From contig NZ_JAHUZE010000001.1 of assembly GCF_019218265.1 (NCBI RefSeq), positions 1,054,001-1,118,000 of the forward strand: DNA of 64,000 bases, read 5' to 3'. Below, one piece after another: positions 35,693 through 45,173 of the stretch (position 1 is its first letter; every line of letters begins with the position of its first letter). Source of the DNA: Maritimibacter dapengensis. GTDB taxonomy: Bacteria; Pseudomonadota; Alphaproteobacteria; Rhodobacterales; Rhodobacteraceae. The position numbers and the translations under genes were made by a program. The notes beneath the pieces were generated by a model, which saw only the letters and a list, made by a program, of their open reading frames with translations, was not told the DNA's origin and made no database searches.

Positions 35693-36730
35693 TTAACTCA
35701 CGGACCAATGGATCGGGCGGGCCGGGTCGAACACGGTGACGGTTTCGCCCCCGGCGGCAATGGTTTTGGGAATATCCACGCGTGCGCCTTTGGTCAGCGT
35801 CAGGGTCTCGTCACTGACCGGCAGGCGATAGAAGGCGGGGCCGTTGAGCGAGACGAAGGCCTCATATGTGTCGAGCGCATCTTGTTCATCGAACACCTCG
35901 GCAATGCAGGCCAGCGCGATCGGCGCGGTGAAGGCCCCGGCGGCGCAACATTCGGCTTCCTTGCGGTGGGTCGGGTGCGGTGCGCTGTCGGTGCCCAGAA
36001 AGACCCGGTCGAAGCCCGAGGTGGCGAGCGAAACGAGCGCGTCGCGGTGGTCACGCCTTTTGAGGATCGGCAGGCAGTAGTAATGCGGGCGCATCCCGCC
36101 GACGAGCATGTCGTTCCGGTCGAGCATCAGGTGCTGCACGGTGATCGTGGCGGCAAGGTCCGCGTCACCCGCACGGACGTAATCGGCGGCTTGCGCGGTG
36201 GTGATATGCTCCATCACGACGCGCAGGCCCGGTGTCTTTGTGCGGATCGGGTCGAGCACACGCTCGATGAACACGGCTTCTCGGTCGAAGATGTCGATCT
36301 CGGGGTCGGTCACTTCACCATGGACGCAGAGCGGCAGGCCGATCTCGGCCATGGTGTCCAGAACGCAGCGCACCCTGTCGAAATCGGTCACGCCGGAGGC
36401 GGAATTGGTGGTGGCCCCGGCGGGGTAGAGTTTGACCGCCGTCACCAGCCCGCTTTCGGCAGCCTTGCGCACGTCCTCGGGGTCGGTGTCTTCGGTCAGG
36501 TAGAGCGTCATCAGCGGCTCGAACGTCATGCCCTGGGGCAGAGCGGCCATGATGCGGGCGCGGTATGCGCTGGCATCGTCTCCGGTCACGACCGGGGGCA
36601 CGAGGTTCGGCATGACGATGGCGCGGCCGAAATGGCGGGCGGTTTCTGGCAGGACGGCCTTCAGCATCGCGCCATCGCGCAGGTGCAGGTGCCAATCGTC
36701 GGGGCGGCGGATCGTAAGGCTCTGGGTCAT
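35693..36730 (-). CDS. pyrC: Dihydroorotase (class II)
   Basis: Zinc enzyme that cyclises carbamoyl-aspartate to dihydroorotate. The 345-residue protein is the class II type: [13 protein letters not shown] holds the metal-binding histidines, [14 protein letters not shown] follows, and [20 protein letters not shown] carries the catalytic aspartate. Start [14 protein letters not shown] at ATG 36730; the ORF extends upstream to 37012 without domain or ribosome-site support. It lies 65 bases past the last glycosyltransferase gene on the same strand and 12 bases ahead of pyrE. Confidence 0.96.
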   Translation of the reverse strand: MTQSLTIRRPDDWHLHLRDGAMLKAVLPETARHFGRAIVMPNLVPPVVTGDDASAYRARIMAALPQGMTFEPLMTLYLTEDTDPEDVRKAAESGLVTAVKLYPAGATTNSASGVTDFDRVRCVLDTMAEIGLPLCVHGEVTDPEIDIFDREAVFIERVLDPIRTKTPGLRVVMEHITTAQAADYVRAGDADLAATITVQHLMLDRNDMLVGGMRPHYYCLPILKRRDHRDALVSLATSGFDRVFLGTDSAPHPTHRKEAECCAAGAFTAPIALACIAEVFDEQDALDTYEAFVSLNGPAFYRLPVSDETLTLTKGARVDIPKTIAAGGETVTVFDPARPIHWSVS

Positions 36731-36795
36731 CGGTTCGGGAAATAGCGTGGCGGGGCGGGGAGGGCTAGGGGGAATTGCCGTAGAACGCCGGAAGG

Positions 36796-37842
36796 CTATC
36801 GGTCCAGCTCCGCCGCCTTCTGCCCGTAGGCGATGAGGCGTTTGGCAGCCTCCAGCGAGAGGGGCCGGGCCGGGGGGCTCATGAGAAGCCGTCCGAACAG
36901 CGCCCGGTTCGGTTCCTCGAGCATCAGAGTCTCGAAACGTTGCCGCCGCCATTCCACCGCCGCCGCGTGCATCTCGGCCAGCGGCCCGTCGGCCATGAGC
37001 CGGTCCATCCACGGGTCGCGCAGGGCGTCGGATTGGCGGATCGAGGTGTCCTCCTCGGCGACCCAGTTTCGTTCGGTCCAGTAGTCCAGCCCCAGCGCGT
37101 CGCCTTCATGCACGGCTCGGCCCCGGTCACGCTTGAGGATATAGCTTTCCATCGCGCCAAGCGGGTAATGGTTGAGCTGCGCCAGCCCGTAATTGGGCCG
37201 ACCATAGGGCGAGAAGATCACACCCTTTTGGAAGCGCACCCCCAGTTCGCGGCCTTCGCCGTCGAACCAGCGGGTTTTCTCGACCTTGCCCGACTTGGGC
37301 GCGCGGGGGCGGTGGACCCCGAGTTTTCCGTAGGCGCCATCGTTGCGATAAAGCGTCTTGAACATGCTGGCGCGCCACGGCCAATACAGGATTTCCGGCG
37401 CGGCATGGGTGAATTGCGAAGTCACCGGCGCGTCGCGGAACGCCACGACCCCGCCATTGCCAAAAAGCCGCCATGTCAGCGTGATCGCGTCTGCATCCGG
37501 CAAGGCGTCGAGCAGGGCGGGAAGGGTGTGATCGCCGATGTGGATGTTGACGAATTCGTCCACGTCGAGGGCGCAGAGCCAGTCGGCCTCGCGCACCGCC
37601 GGGTGTCTGTCGGCCAGCTTCAGCCCCGTGAACTGAATGCCGCCGTCATCGTAAGGGCCATCGTTGCGGATGTGGTGGACTGGTGCGATCTCGGCCAGCC
37701 GATCGAGCATCGCGTCCGTTCCGTCGTCGCAGTCGTTGGACAACACCACGAGGTCGGTGAACCCGACGCCAAGGTGGTGCGCCACCCATTCGATCAGAAA
37801 AGCGCCTTCGTTTCGGACCGTCAGGACGGCGGTTGAGCGCAT
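36796..37842 (-). CDS. Glycosyltransferase family 2 type protein, glycan operon gene 5
   Basis: A 348-residue GT-A-like glycosyltransferase (GT2-like, PF13704 type). It starts [20 protein letters not shown], with [15 protein letters not shown] and the metal-binding [13 protein letters not shown]. The same pattern occurs in the proteins at 38.6-41.0 kb and 41.7-42.7 kb. The start overlaps the end of the FkbM gene (ATGA), so it is the last of a translationally coupled set. Acceptor and sugar are unknown; it probably modifies a surface polysaccharide or glycoprotein. Confidence 0.85.
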   Translation of the reverse strand: MRSTAVLTVRNEGAFLIEWVAHHLGVGFTDLVVLSNDCDDGTDAMLDRLAEIAPVHHIRNDGPYDDGGIQFTGLKLADRHPAVREADWLCALDVDEFVNIHIGDHTLPALLDALPDADAITLTWRLFGNGGVVAFRDAPVTSQFTHAAPEILYWPWRASMFKTLYRNDGAYGKLGVHRPRAPKSGKVEKTRWFDGEGRELGVRFQKGVIFSPYGRPNYGLAQLNHYPLGAMESYILKRDRGRAVHEGDALGLDYWTERNWVAEEDTSIRQSDALRDPWMDRLMADGPLAEMHAAAVEWRRQRFETLMLEEPNRALFGRLLMSPPARPLSLEAAKRLIAYGQKAAELDR

Positions 37843-38591
37843 CACCAGTCTTTCTTGAACACCACGACCTTGCGCTGGCTCGCTTTCGGGAAATAGGTGA
37901 GCCCGGCCCGGTGCATCGCGTCGAACACCCGGCGCGTGCCGGCTTCGCCGATCCACTGGGGGTGGATTTCGATCACCGCAAGGCGCAGGCCGGTCAGCTT
38001 CGCCTTGTCGAACAGGTCCGCCTCGGCGCCCTCGATGTCGCAGACCAGCACGTTCGGTTTGATCGCGGTCCAGACCGTATTGATGTTGTGCACCTCGATC
38101 TCATGCGTCGCGACGATGGGCGAGTCGATGGTCTTCGGGTTTTCTTCGAGCGACGAGGTCAGCATGTTCTCGCGCTGATAAAAAGTCGCGGTGCCTTTCT
38201 TGGGGCCGACGATGGCATGGTTCACGGTGACGTTCTTGATCCCGTTCAGCGCGTGGACCTCTTTCATGTAAGGGATGAGCGTCGGGTTCGGTTCATAGAC
38301 GTGGACGTGATCGGCGCCGCAGCCCTTGGACATGATCGAGGACATGAAACCGATCCCGCCCCCGAGTTCGAGCACCGTGTCGCCCGGACGGACATGGGGC
38401 CGCACCGCTTCGGCCTCGGTCTTCTCGTAGTTTCGCCGCTTGAGCGCGCGTCGAATGCGCGGGTTGAGGACGTCTTCGTCGTCCGGAAACCTGATGCCCC
38501 GGCACTTGATGGTGTCGGCCTCGGCCATGTCAGCGCCGATCGGTGCCGGCGTCATGCGGACCTCTTCGGTCGGTTCTTGTGCAAGTCCCAT
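37842..38591 (-). CDS. FkbM-family methyltransferase
   Basis: A 249-residue S-adenosylmethionine-dependent methyltransferase of the FkbM type. The SAM-binding motif I is PGDTVLELGGGIGFMSSIMS, followed by EPNPTLIPYMKEVHALNGIK (acidic residue after the second strand), VLVCDIEGAEADLFDKAKL and VIEIHPQW near the end. FkbM enzymes often O-methylate sugars or polysaccharides. It sits in the glycan operon, 38 bases after the 780-residue GT gene, and overlaps the next GT gene by ATGA. It therefore probably caps or decorates the glycan made by its neighbours. Confidence 0.9.
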   Translation of the reverse strand: MGLAQEPTEEVRMTPAPIGADMAEADTIKCRGIRFPDDEDVLNPRIRRALKRRNYEKTEAEAVRPHVRPGDTVLELGGGIGFMSSIMSKGCGADHVHVYEPNPTLIPYMKEVHALNGIKNVTVNHAIVGPKKGTATFYQRENMLTSSLEENPKTIDSPIVATHEIEVHNINTVWTAIKPNVLVCDIEGAEADLFDKAKLTGLRLAVIEIHPQWIGEAGTRRVFDAMHRAGLTYFPKASQRKVVVFKKDW

Positions 38592-38629
38592 GGTTCGCTC
38601 CTATCCGTCTTGCCTGTCGTTCTGCCTTT

Positions 38630-40972
38630 TCAACTTTCCATATCGAGCGCGAGGGCAAAGGCCACGCGCTCCATCTCGGTGAGCTTCGTGCTCAGGGCCT
38701 GATCGTAAAGCTCTTGAAATTCCGGTGTCTCGTGAAGCTCTGCGGCCTTCGCCTTGTGCCACGCGAACCCCGCCTCGTGGATCTCTCGCAGCGTGTCGTC
38801 CTCGAGCAGTCGCTCGATCTCGGCCCGGACACGCGGGATATTGCGTTTGATCGTCACGTCGCGGTTTCCGCCCCAATCCATGCGGACCCAGTAATTGATG
38901 CCGATGGACCGGTCGACGTGGAGCGCGCGGCCGCGTTGCCGTTTGATGAGAAAGCTCTCCGCCGACCGCAGCGCATAATGGTTCAGTTGCAGGAGGTCGT
39001 AGCCGATCGTCTTGAGGTCCGAGCGCCAGCCGTTTTCCTTGTACTTTTCGGTCATCACCTGACCCGAGCCGTTCACCCATTGCACCGCGTCCCGGTGCGC
39101 TTCATCCAGCTTGTTGGGCCGGTGGCAGGAGAATTTCTCATAGGCCCCGATGTTCTTCGTCATCGTCTTGAACCCCCAGGCGGTGTGGGGCTTCGGGCAG
39201 TATTTCGGGGCGGCATCGTCGAACTGGTCGATGACGAGGTCATCGGCGAGCTTGGTCACGCCATTGTGGCCGAAGAGCCGCCAGGTCATTGCGACATTGG
39301 TGGCGTCGGGCACGCGTTCGAAGAAATCGTCGAGCGTGCCGTTTCCGCAGCGCACGTTGATGAACTCGTCCACGTCGATATGAATCACCCAGTCGGCGTT
39401 CTGGATCACCGGCTCCTTCAACGCCTTGTTAAGCGCGTATTGCTGTGGCGAGTTGCCCTTCCACACCGTGTTGTCGCGGTGTTGAAGGATGCCAAGCTCT
39501 TGGAGCCGGTCGAGAAGCTCGGCGGTGCCGTCGGTGCAGTCGTTGGTGTAGATCAGGAAGTGATCGACGCCGATCATGCGGTGATAGGCGACCCATTCAA
39601 GGATATAGGGCGCTTCGTTCTTCATACATCCGACGATGACGTTGCCTGAGCGCCCGTCCGGCAGGTCGCGCATCGGTTCTTCTGTGAAGGCGGCGGCGAT
39701 CTCTTCCTCGTTCACGCGGCCCAGCCGATTGTGCGGCGCGAAGCGGCCGGAACGCAGGTGATGGAAGTTTTCCTTCGCGCGAGGGGTAAAAAGCTCTTCC
39801 GCGACCGGCGTGAGTGCCCCATCGCCATCAGGACGCGCGCCGTTCGCGCGCGCCTTTGCGGCGTCTTCCTGCTGACGGCGATATTCGGCGGTGAACGCGT
39901 CGATCCGGGGGAGCGCAGCGGCGGCGTATTGCGTGGCGCGATAGCCCAGCGTGGGTTCGGCCTCGGCATATGGCAGGGCCGGGGGCGGCGCGGTGAGCGT
40001 CGTTTCGATTGCCGGGAACCGGTCGATCACCGGGGCGAGGCGGGGCGCGAAAAATGCGGAGAGGGCCGAGAGGCTTCCGGGGTCGAGCGGCGGACCCGGT
40101 TGCTCGATCTCGGTCATGAAGCGGCTCCACAATTGGCGCGGGATGATCCGACCCTTTTCCATGAGCTTGCCGAAAACGATATTGAGTTGCCGCGCACGGG
40201 CCAGCGTCTCGGACGAGGGTGCTGGTGTGCGTTCCCCGACATTGGCCTTGCCGATGTTCGCGTCGATCCCGAGCATGGCGATGACTTCGTCAGTCGCGCG
40301 CTCCGAGGCAAAAAGGTTGGGGTCGTGGGCCCGGAAGGTCACACTATCCGCGCCGAAGACGCCGGACCAGTTCTCGTGCAGTTCCGCGAGGTCGATCCAG
40401 TGGGGCGGCGCCTGCACTTCGGGAAAGTCGTGGGTGCCCGGTACGATCCGTGTCCAGCTTTTAAGCGAAGCCGCGCGCCAGCGGTCGGCCCCGATCAAGT
40501 CAAGCTCCTGGGTGAGATCGGCGCGGCGACCGACCAGGACCTGCTCGGTGAAATGTGCGAGCAACAGGCGGCTTGGCTCGTCGACATGGGCTACGACCTC
40601 GATCTGGTCCGAGAGCGTCAGGAGCAGGGCGCGCAGGCGCTGAATCTCTGTCGAGTTCGGCAGCGTGGCCAATTGGTGCGAGGACAGGACCAGCACATCG
40701 GGGGCATGACGCGTGACTTCGGCCATCAGGTCTTCGCGCACCCGTTTGGCGAGCGCGGCCTGCGCCGGATTCGGGCCGAAGCCGCGCGCGTGGCGAAGCG
40801 GGTCGACGTGACCCGGTTCGGTCACGGCCATGTAAAGCTTCGTGTGGTTCTTGCGCGCAAGCCCGGAGACCAGAATGCCTGCCTTGGCGAGTTGACCGCG
40901 CTTGTCGTCCATCACGCTTTGCAACCGTTCGGCACCGCAGCCTGGAAGCCCGATATGCAGGACAATCCGCAT
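38630..40972 (-). CDS. Sulfotransferase-like domain fused to glycosyltransferase domain
   Basis: A 780-residue protein with two parts. Residues 1-~300 resemble a sulfotransferase/P-loop domain: MRIVLHIGLPGCGAERLQSV has a start like HIGxxKTGT but lacks the lysine and the TT pair of the PAPS-binding loop, so the domain may be inactive. From about residue 443, NVIVGCMKNEAPYILEWVAY begins a GT2-like domain with NDCTDGTAELLDRL and IHIDVDEFINVRCGNGT, like the two other glycosyltransferases here. ATG 40972 overlaps the stop of the upstream sulfotransferase gene (ATGA). A central region (300-440) is less clear. It probably adds a sugar in the same pathway; the N-terminal part may bind the substrate. 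Confidence 0.8.
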   Translation of the reverse strand: MRIVLHIGLPGCGAERLQSVMDDKRGQLAKAGILVSGLARKNHTKLYMAVTEPGHVDPLRHARGFGPNPAQAALAKRVREDLMAEVTRHAPDVLVLSSHQLATLPNSTEIQRLRALLLTLSDQIEVVAHVDEPSRLLLAHFTEQVLVGRRADLTQELDLIGADRWRAASLKSWTRIVPGTHDFPEVQAPPHWIDLAELHENWSGVFGADSVTFRAHDPNLFASERATDEVIAMLGIDANIGKANVGERTPAPSSETLARARQLNIVFGKLMEKGRIIPRQLWSRFMTEIEQPGPPLDPGSLSALSAFFAPRLAPVIDRFPAIETTLTAPPPALPYAEAEPTLGYRATQYAAAALPRIDAFTAEYRRQQEDAAKARANGARPDGDGALTPVAEELFTPRAKENFHHLRSGRFAPHNRLGRVNEEEIAAAFTEEPMRDLPDGRSGNVIVGCMKNEAPYILEWVAYHRMIGVDHFLIYTNDCTDGTAELLDRLQELGILQHRDNTVWKGNSPQQYALNKALKEPVIQNADWVIHIDVDEFINVRCGNGTLDDFFERVPDATNVAMTWRLFGHNGVTKLADDLVIDQFDDAAPKYCPKPHTAWGFKTMTKNIGAYEKFSCHRPNKLDEAHRDAVQWVNGSGQVMTEKYKENGWRSDLKTIGYDLLQLNHYALRSAESFLIKRQRGRALHVDRSIGINYWVRMDWGGNRDVTIKRNIPRVRAEIERLLEDDTLREIHEAGFAWHKAKAAELHETPEFQELYDQALSTKLTEMERVAFALALDMES

Positions 40973-41658
40973 CAGGCTTTGCCCGTGTGTGCCGAGAAGT
41001 CGATGACCGGGTCTTCGCCGTCGGTGAAATCGTCGTCTGCATCTGCGGCCTTGTGGTTTTCGTTCACGTTGGCCTTGCCCCACCAGGGCAGGTCGACGCC
41101 GGTGAACGCCGCGATCTTGTTGCGCGCATCCGGGTCCGCGATGTCGAACTCAAGGAAATCGTCAGCACCGTCAAAGACATGGCGGCAAAAGGAGATGTGA
41201 CCTTCGATCCAGCGCTCGATCTCTCCGGGAGACCCGCCGTGCCATTGCGGCAGGCCCGGCACGTGGTTTTCGGGAAGCCGCGTCTTGCCAAGGTTGGACC
41301 AGCGCCGAATGCTGTCGGCGTGTTTGGCGGGATCTCGGGCCGAGAGCAGAAATTTTGCGCCGGGATGCGTGCGTCGGATCGCGTCGATCAAGGCCCAGTC
41401 GGTCTGAGGCCAGAAGTTCCGCCCGCGCCGGACCACGGAAATCTCGGTGAAGGCATCGCAATGCGGCATGTATTGCAGCGGGTCGCCGGTCTCGAAATAA
41501 CCCAGATACATTAGGCGCCCGACGAAGCCGCCCTTGCTCCCGTCCGGTTTGCGCATCATCCAGTCGGCGACGGTCAGACCGGCGGCGGCAAAGGCGGTGG
41601 CGAGCGTCGTGGTGCCCGATTTCGGAAGGCCGAGATTGACGATTTTCGGGACGGTCAT
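40972..41658 (-). CDS. Sulfotransferase family protein
   Basis: A 228-residue protein with a canonical PAPS-binding P-loop near the N-terminus, VNLGLPKSGTTTLATAF. Further conserved parts are AKFLLSARDPAKHADSIRRW and the acidic C-terminus. It should transfer sulfate from PAPS to a hydroxyl of a carbohydrate or lipid. Its ATG overlaps the stop of the upstream glycosyltransferase (ATGA) and its stop overlaps the next start, so coupling through the operon is tight. A separate active sulfotransferase beside a protein with a degenerate one is notable. Confidence 0.88.
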   Translation of the reverse strand: MTVPKIVNLGLPKSGTTTLATAFAAAGLTVADWMMRKPDGSKGGFVGRLMYLGYFETGDPLQYMPHCDAFTEISVVRRGRNFWPQTDWALIDAIRRTHPGAKFLLSARDPAKHADSIRRWSNLGKTRLPENHVPGLPQWHGGSPGEIERWIEGHISFCRHVFDGADDFLEFDIADPDARNKIAAFTGVDLPWWGKANVNENHKAADADDDFTDGEDPVIDFSAHTGKA

Positions 41659-42677
41659 GCGATGATCTCCATCAACGCCTGTTCGGCGGGGCTTTCCGAT
41701 GGGGCGGCGCGAAGGCGGTTGGCAAGCGCGGCATAATCCGGGTCGGCACGAAGGGCTTCGATCCGGGCCCGGTGGGCGTCGACGGCGGCGGCGTGACACC
41801 GCGCGACGTGTGCATCGCTTAACAAGCGCGCCATCTCGTCGCGCAGGCGCGGAAGGTGCCGTTGGATCGAGCGATCCTCCCACGCCGCGTCGTTGCGTTC
41901 GCGCCAATACGTGTCGTCGAAGTCTCGGTGTTCGCGGTTCACGTCGCCCCGATCGTTTTTCACCAGATAGCTGTCGAGCGAGCGCAGGGCGTAATGGTTC
42001 AGCGTGGCGAAGTCGCGCGCGCCCTTGGCGGGGAACTTGCGCCTGCGGTTCTTGTTCGCGGCGACACGGAATTTCCACGGCACGTCACGGCCCGACCCGT
42101 CGGTCCATGCCGGTCGCTCGGCTTTCTTGATCCCGCCCTTCATGAAAGGACGGTGGGCGCCGAAATACTGCACCGGAAAATCCGCACGGGTGAGCGTTTT
42201 GACCTCCTGCGCAAGCTCGTCGCACCAGACGTCCGGGTTATGCGAGCGGTTGAATTGTTCGATCACCGGGCGGTCCTCGAAGTCCTCGACGCCGCCGTTG
42301 GCGAAGAACTGGAAGGTGACGGATATGGCGGCGGGGTTGCCGCAGGCCTCGATCAGCTCGGGGATCGTGCCGTCGCCAATGCGGATGTTCAGAAACTCGT
42401 CCGCATCGGCGATCCAGACCCAGTCCGCGCCGGTGACGAGAGGATGTCTGGCGGCGTGTTTGAGCGCCTCCATCTGGTAGTTCCGGCCCTCGGCGGGGTT
42501 GTCGAGATGGGTCACGACCCCCTGCGCCGCGAGCGCGTCGAGCAGGGCGTCTGTGCCGTCGGTGCAATCGTTTGAATAGAACAGGAAATCCGTCACGCCG
42601 ATCAGCCGGTTGAACGCGATCCATTCGATCAGGAATGGGCCTTCGTTCTTCACACAGGTCACGGCTGTGATGCGCAT
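41655..42677 (-). CDS. Glycosyltransferase family 2 type protein, glycan operon gene 1
   Basis: A 340-residue protein, first in the minus-strand glycan operon. It starts MRITAVTCVKNEGPFLIEWI and has YSNDCTDGTDALLDALAA plus the DxD-like IADADEFLNIRIGDGTIPEL. The first residue could also be the GTG at 42680. It is a GT-A type transferase of the PF13704 kind, homologous to genes 3 and 5 of the operon. C-terminal ~60 residues are helical. The stop overlaps the sulfotransferase start. The promoter should lie in the AT-rich 42.68-42.91 kb gap. Confidence 0.85.
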   Translation of the reverse strand: MRITAVTCVKNEGPFLIEWIAFNRLIGVTDFLFYSNDCTDGTDALLDALAAQGVVTHLDNPAEGRNYQMEALKHAARHPLVTGADWVWIADADEFLNIRIGDGTIPELIEACGNPAAISVTFQFFANGGVEDFEDRPVIEQFNRSHNPDVWCDELAQEVKTLTRADFPVQYFGAHRPFMKGGIKKAERPAWTDGSGRDVPWKFRVAANKNRRRKFPAKGARDFATLNHYALRSLDSYLVKNDRGDVNREHRDFDDTYWRERNDAAWEDRSIQRHLPRLRDEMARLLSDAHVARCHAAAVDAHRARIEALRADPDYAALANRLRAAPSESPAEQALMEIIA

Positions 42678-42775
42678 CACCGCACCCCGCCAATGGATTT
42701 GCGAGGAGTCTCCATGTCGTCCGCCTGCTCGTTCGTGCCGGATTTGCCCGGTCTAGTGCATGTTCATTGCTGCTA

Positions 42776-42804
42776 GATGTTTCAAAAACCGCGTTAAACG
42801 TCAA
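42776..42804 (-). promoter_or_regulatory. Possible promoter of the glycan operon
   Basis: On the minus strand, TTGACG (42804-42799) is followed after 17 bases by AACATC, in a conspicuously AT-rich patch ~100 bases before the first glycosyltransferase gene. The -10 match is weak. The divergent MoxR gene shares this gap. Confidence 0.3.
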
Positions 42805-42910
42805 CTTTTTAGAGAATTCGGAATAACTTGGGGCGCGATCTGTTGCTTTGCCGTGCGGCCCCTTGACCTATCTGGCCCCGCATGTCCCATTTGGGCCAAG
42901 GAGGATGTCC

Positions 42911-43822
42911 ATGACGCAATTGCCCGAGAGCATCGACGGGGTCGAACGCATGTTGGCCGACCAGAATTACGTGGTCGGTCGTGCGCTCGCCACGGTGACA
43001 TACCTTGCCCTCACGCTGGGGCGGCCGCTGTTTCTCGAAGGCGAGGCGGGGGTCGGCAAGACGGAACTGGCCAAGGCGCTGGCGGCGGCGCTCGGACGGC
43101 GATTGATCCGGCTGCAATGCTACGAAGGGCTGGATGCGTCCTCGGCGGTCTATGAATGGAACTTCCCGGCGCAGATGGTCGCGATCCGTACGGCGGAGGT
43201 GACGGAAGGAACAGATCGGGAGGCGCTGACCGATGAGCTGTTCTCGGATCGGTTTCTCATTCGCCGCCCTTTGCTCGAAGCGATGTCCCCGCAGGCGGGC
43301 GGCGCGCCGGTGCTGCTGATCGACGAGCTGGACCGGACCGACGAGCCGTTCGAGGCGTTCCTGCTGGAGGCGTTGTCGGATTACCAGGTGACGATCCCGG
43401 AGCTTGGAACGATCAACGCGCCGGAGCCGCCCATTGTGATCCTGACCTCGAACCGGACGCGCGAGGTGCATGATGCGCTCAAGCGCAGGTGCCTCTATCA
43501 CTGGGTCGATTACCCGAATTTCGACCGCGAGATGGAAATCCTCGCCGCCCGCGCGCCGGAGGCGTCCGACGCGCTCTCGCGCGAGATCGTGGCGTTCGTC
43601 CAGCGGCTTCGCACGGAGGATCTGTTCAAGAAACCGGGGGTGGCCGAGACGATAGACTGGGCCAAATGCCTGTTGGCGCTCGACACGATCACCCTTTCAC
43701 CCGAGGTGATCGCGGATACCTTGGGCGCGATCCTGAAATACCAGGACGATATCCAGAGGCTTGCGGGGTCGGAGGCGGTGAAGATCCTCGAAGACAGCCG
43801 CAAGGCATTGGAGGGCGTGTGA
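42911..43822 (+). CDS. MoxR/CoxD-type AAA+ ATPase
   Basis: A 303-residue AAA+ ATPase of the MoxR clade. Walker A is LEGEAGVGKTELAKALAA, Walker B is VLLIDELDRTDEPFEAF, and sensor-1 lies in PPIVILTSNRTREVHDALKR. MoxR proteins act as chaperones that insert metal cofactors or activate enzymes, usually with a VWA-domain partner encoded next door; that partner follows here after 24 bases. Start 42911 has AGGAGG before it. No CO dehydrogenase or methanol dehydrogenase gene is near, so the client is unknown. Confidence 0.92.
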   Translation: MTQLPESIDGVERMLADQNYVVGRALATVTYLALTLGRPLFLEGEAGVGKTELAKALAAALGRRLIRLQCYEGLDASSAVYEWNFPAQMVAIRTAEVTEGTDREALTDELFSDRFLIRRPLLEAMSPQAGGAPVLLIDELDRTDEPFEAFLLEALSDYQVTIPELGTINAPEPPIVILTSNRTREVHDALKRRCLYHWVDYPNFDREMEILAARAPEASDALSREIVAFVQRLRTEDLFKKPGVAETIDWAKCLLALDTITLSPEVIADTLGAILKYQDDIQRLAGSEAVKILEDSRKALEGV

Positions 43823-43846
43823 CAGGGCCGGTGAGGGAGACCTGAC

Positions 43847-45100
43847 ATGGTCGAGTATCCGGACATCGACCTGCCCGAAAACCCACGGCTGACCGCGAAC
43901 ATGACCCACTTCGCGCGGGCATTGCGGGCGGCGGGCATGAAGGCGGGGCCGGGCAAAGTGATCGAGGCCGCCCGCGCCGTGGCTGCCGTCGGGTTCACCG
44001 ACAAGACCGACTTCTACTGGACGCTTCACGCGGTGTTCGTGTCGAAGCCCGAGGAACGACGCGTGTTCTCGCAGGTGTTTCGGCTCTACTGGCGCGATCC
44101 GCGTTACCTCGAGCACATGATGTCGCTCATGCTGCCCGCCGTGCGCGGTGTGCAGGAGGAACGCGCCGCGGCCCCGGCGGAGAAGCGCGCGGCGGAGGCG
44201 CTTCTCGACGGGATGGAGCCGGATCTGCCCGAAAGCGCGCAGGACGAGGCCGAGGAAACCCAGATCGAGGTCGACGCCTCGCTCACCATGTCGGGCGAGG
44301 AACGGCTCAGGACGCTGGATTTCGAGCAAATGTCGAATGCCGAGGTCGCCGAGGCGAAGCGGATGCTCGCGCGGTTGAGCCTGCCGGTCAAACCGCTCAA
44401 GTCCCGCCGCACGCAGGCCGCCAATGGCGGGCGGCTTCCCGATTGGCGGCGCACGATGCGCGACGCGATGCGGCAGGGCGGCGATCTGCGCGATCTGGCC
44501 ACGAAAGAGCGGCGCATCCGTTGGCCGAACCTCGTGGTGCTGTGCGACATTTCGGGGTCGATGTCGTCTTACAGCCGAATGGTTTTGCATTTTCTGCATT
44601 CGGTTGCGAACCAGAAGGGCGCGGGTTGGGCCAAGGTGCATGGTTTCACCTTCGGGACGCGGCTGACCAACATCACCCGCCACCTCGCCACGCGAGACGT
44701 GGACGCGGCACTCGCCGCCGCCGGGGCGGAAGCGCAGGATTGGGAAGGCGGCACGCGGATCGGCGAATGTCTTCACGACTTCAACCGAGACTGGTCGCGC
44801 AGGGTCATGGGGCAGGGCGCGGTGGTGCTCATCATCACCGACGGGTTGGACCGCGATGACCCCGACCGTTTGCGACGCGAGATGGAGCGTCTGCAATTGT
44901 CGGCGCGCCGGGTGATCTGGCTCAACCCGCTTCTGAGATGGGAGGGGTTCGCGCCGAAGGCTGCCGGTATCCGCGCTATGCTGCCGCATGTGGACGCGTT
45001 TCGCGCGGGTCACAACATCGCCTCGCTCGAGGCGCTTGCGACCGCGTTGTCACGCCCGGACGATCCCGGCGAAAAGGCGCGGCTCATGGCCTTGATCTGA
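43847..45100 (+). CDS. VWA-domain protein (CoxE-like) partner of the MoxR ATPase
   Basis: A 417-residue cytoplasmic protein with a CoxE-like N-terminal region (NPRLTANMTHFARALRAAG) and a C-terminal von Willebrand A domain. The metal-ion-dependent adhesion motif is VVLCDISGSMSSYSRM (DxSxS). Proteins of this type pair with MoxR/CoxD ATPases in enzyme maturation. The arginine-rich RRTMRDAMRQGGDLRDLATK lies ahead of the VWA domain. The gene is 24 bases after its ATPase partner, so they form an operon. The target enzyme is not in the window. Confidence 0.9.
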   Translation: MVEYPDIDLPENPRLTANMTHFARALRAAGMKAGPGKVIEAARAVAAVGFTDKTDFYWTLHAVFVSKPEERRVFSQVFRLYWRDPRYLEHMMSLMLPAVRGVQEERAAAPAEKRAAEALLDGMEPDLPESAQDEAEETQIEVDASLTMSGEERLRTLDFEQMSNAEVAEAKRMLARLSLPVKPLKSRRTQAANGGRLPDWRRTMRDAMRQGGDLRDLATKERRIRWPNLVVLCDISGSMSSYSRMVLHFLHSVANQKGAGWAKVHGFTFGTRLTNITRHLATRDVDAALAAAGAEAQDWEGGTRIGECLHDFNRDWSRRVMGQGAVVLIITDGLDRDDPDRLRREMERLQLSARRVIWLNPLLRWEGFAPKAAGIRAMLPHVDAFRAGHNIASLEALATALSRPDDPGEKARLMALI

Positions 45101-45173
45101 GCGGCCCTTACCCCCCTTTGTTAACCTCTTCCTTAACACCGGCCTGGAAACGGCTACGTTTTCAGTTGGTTGG

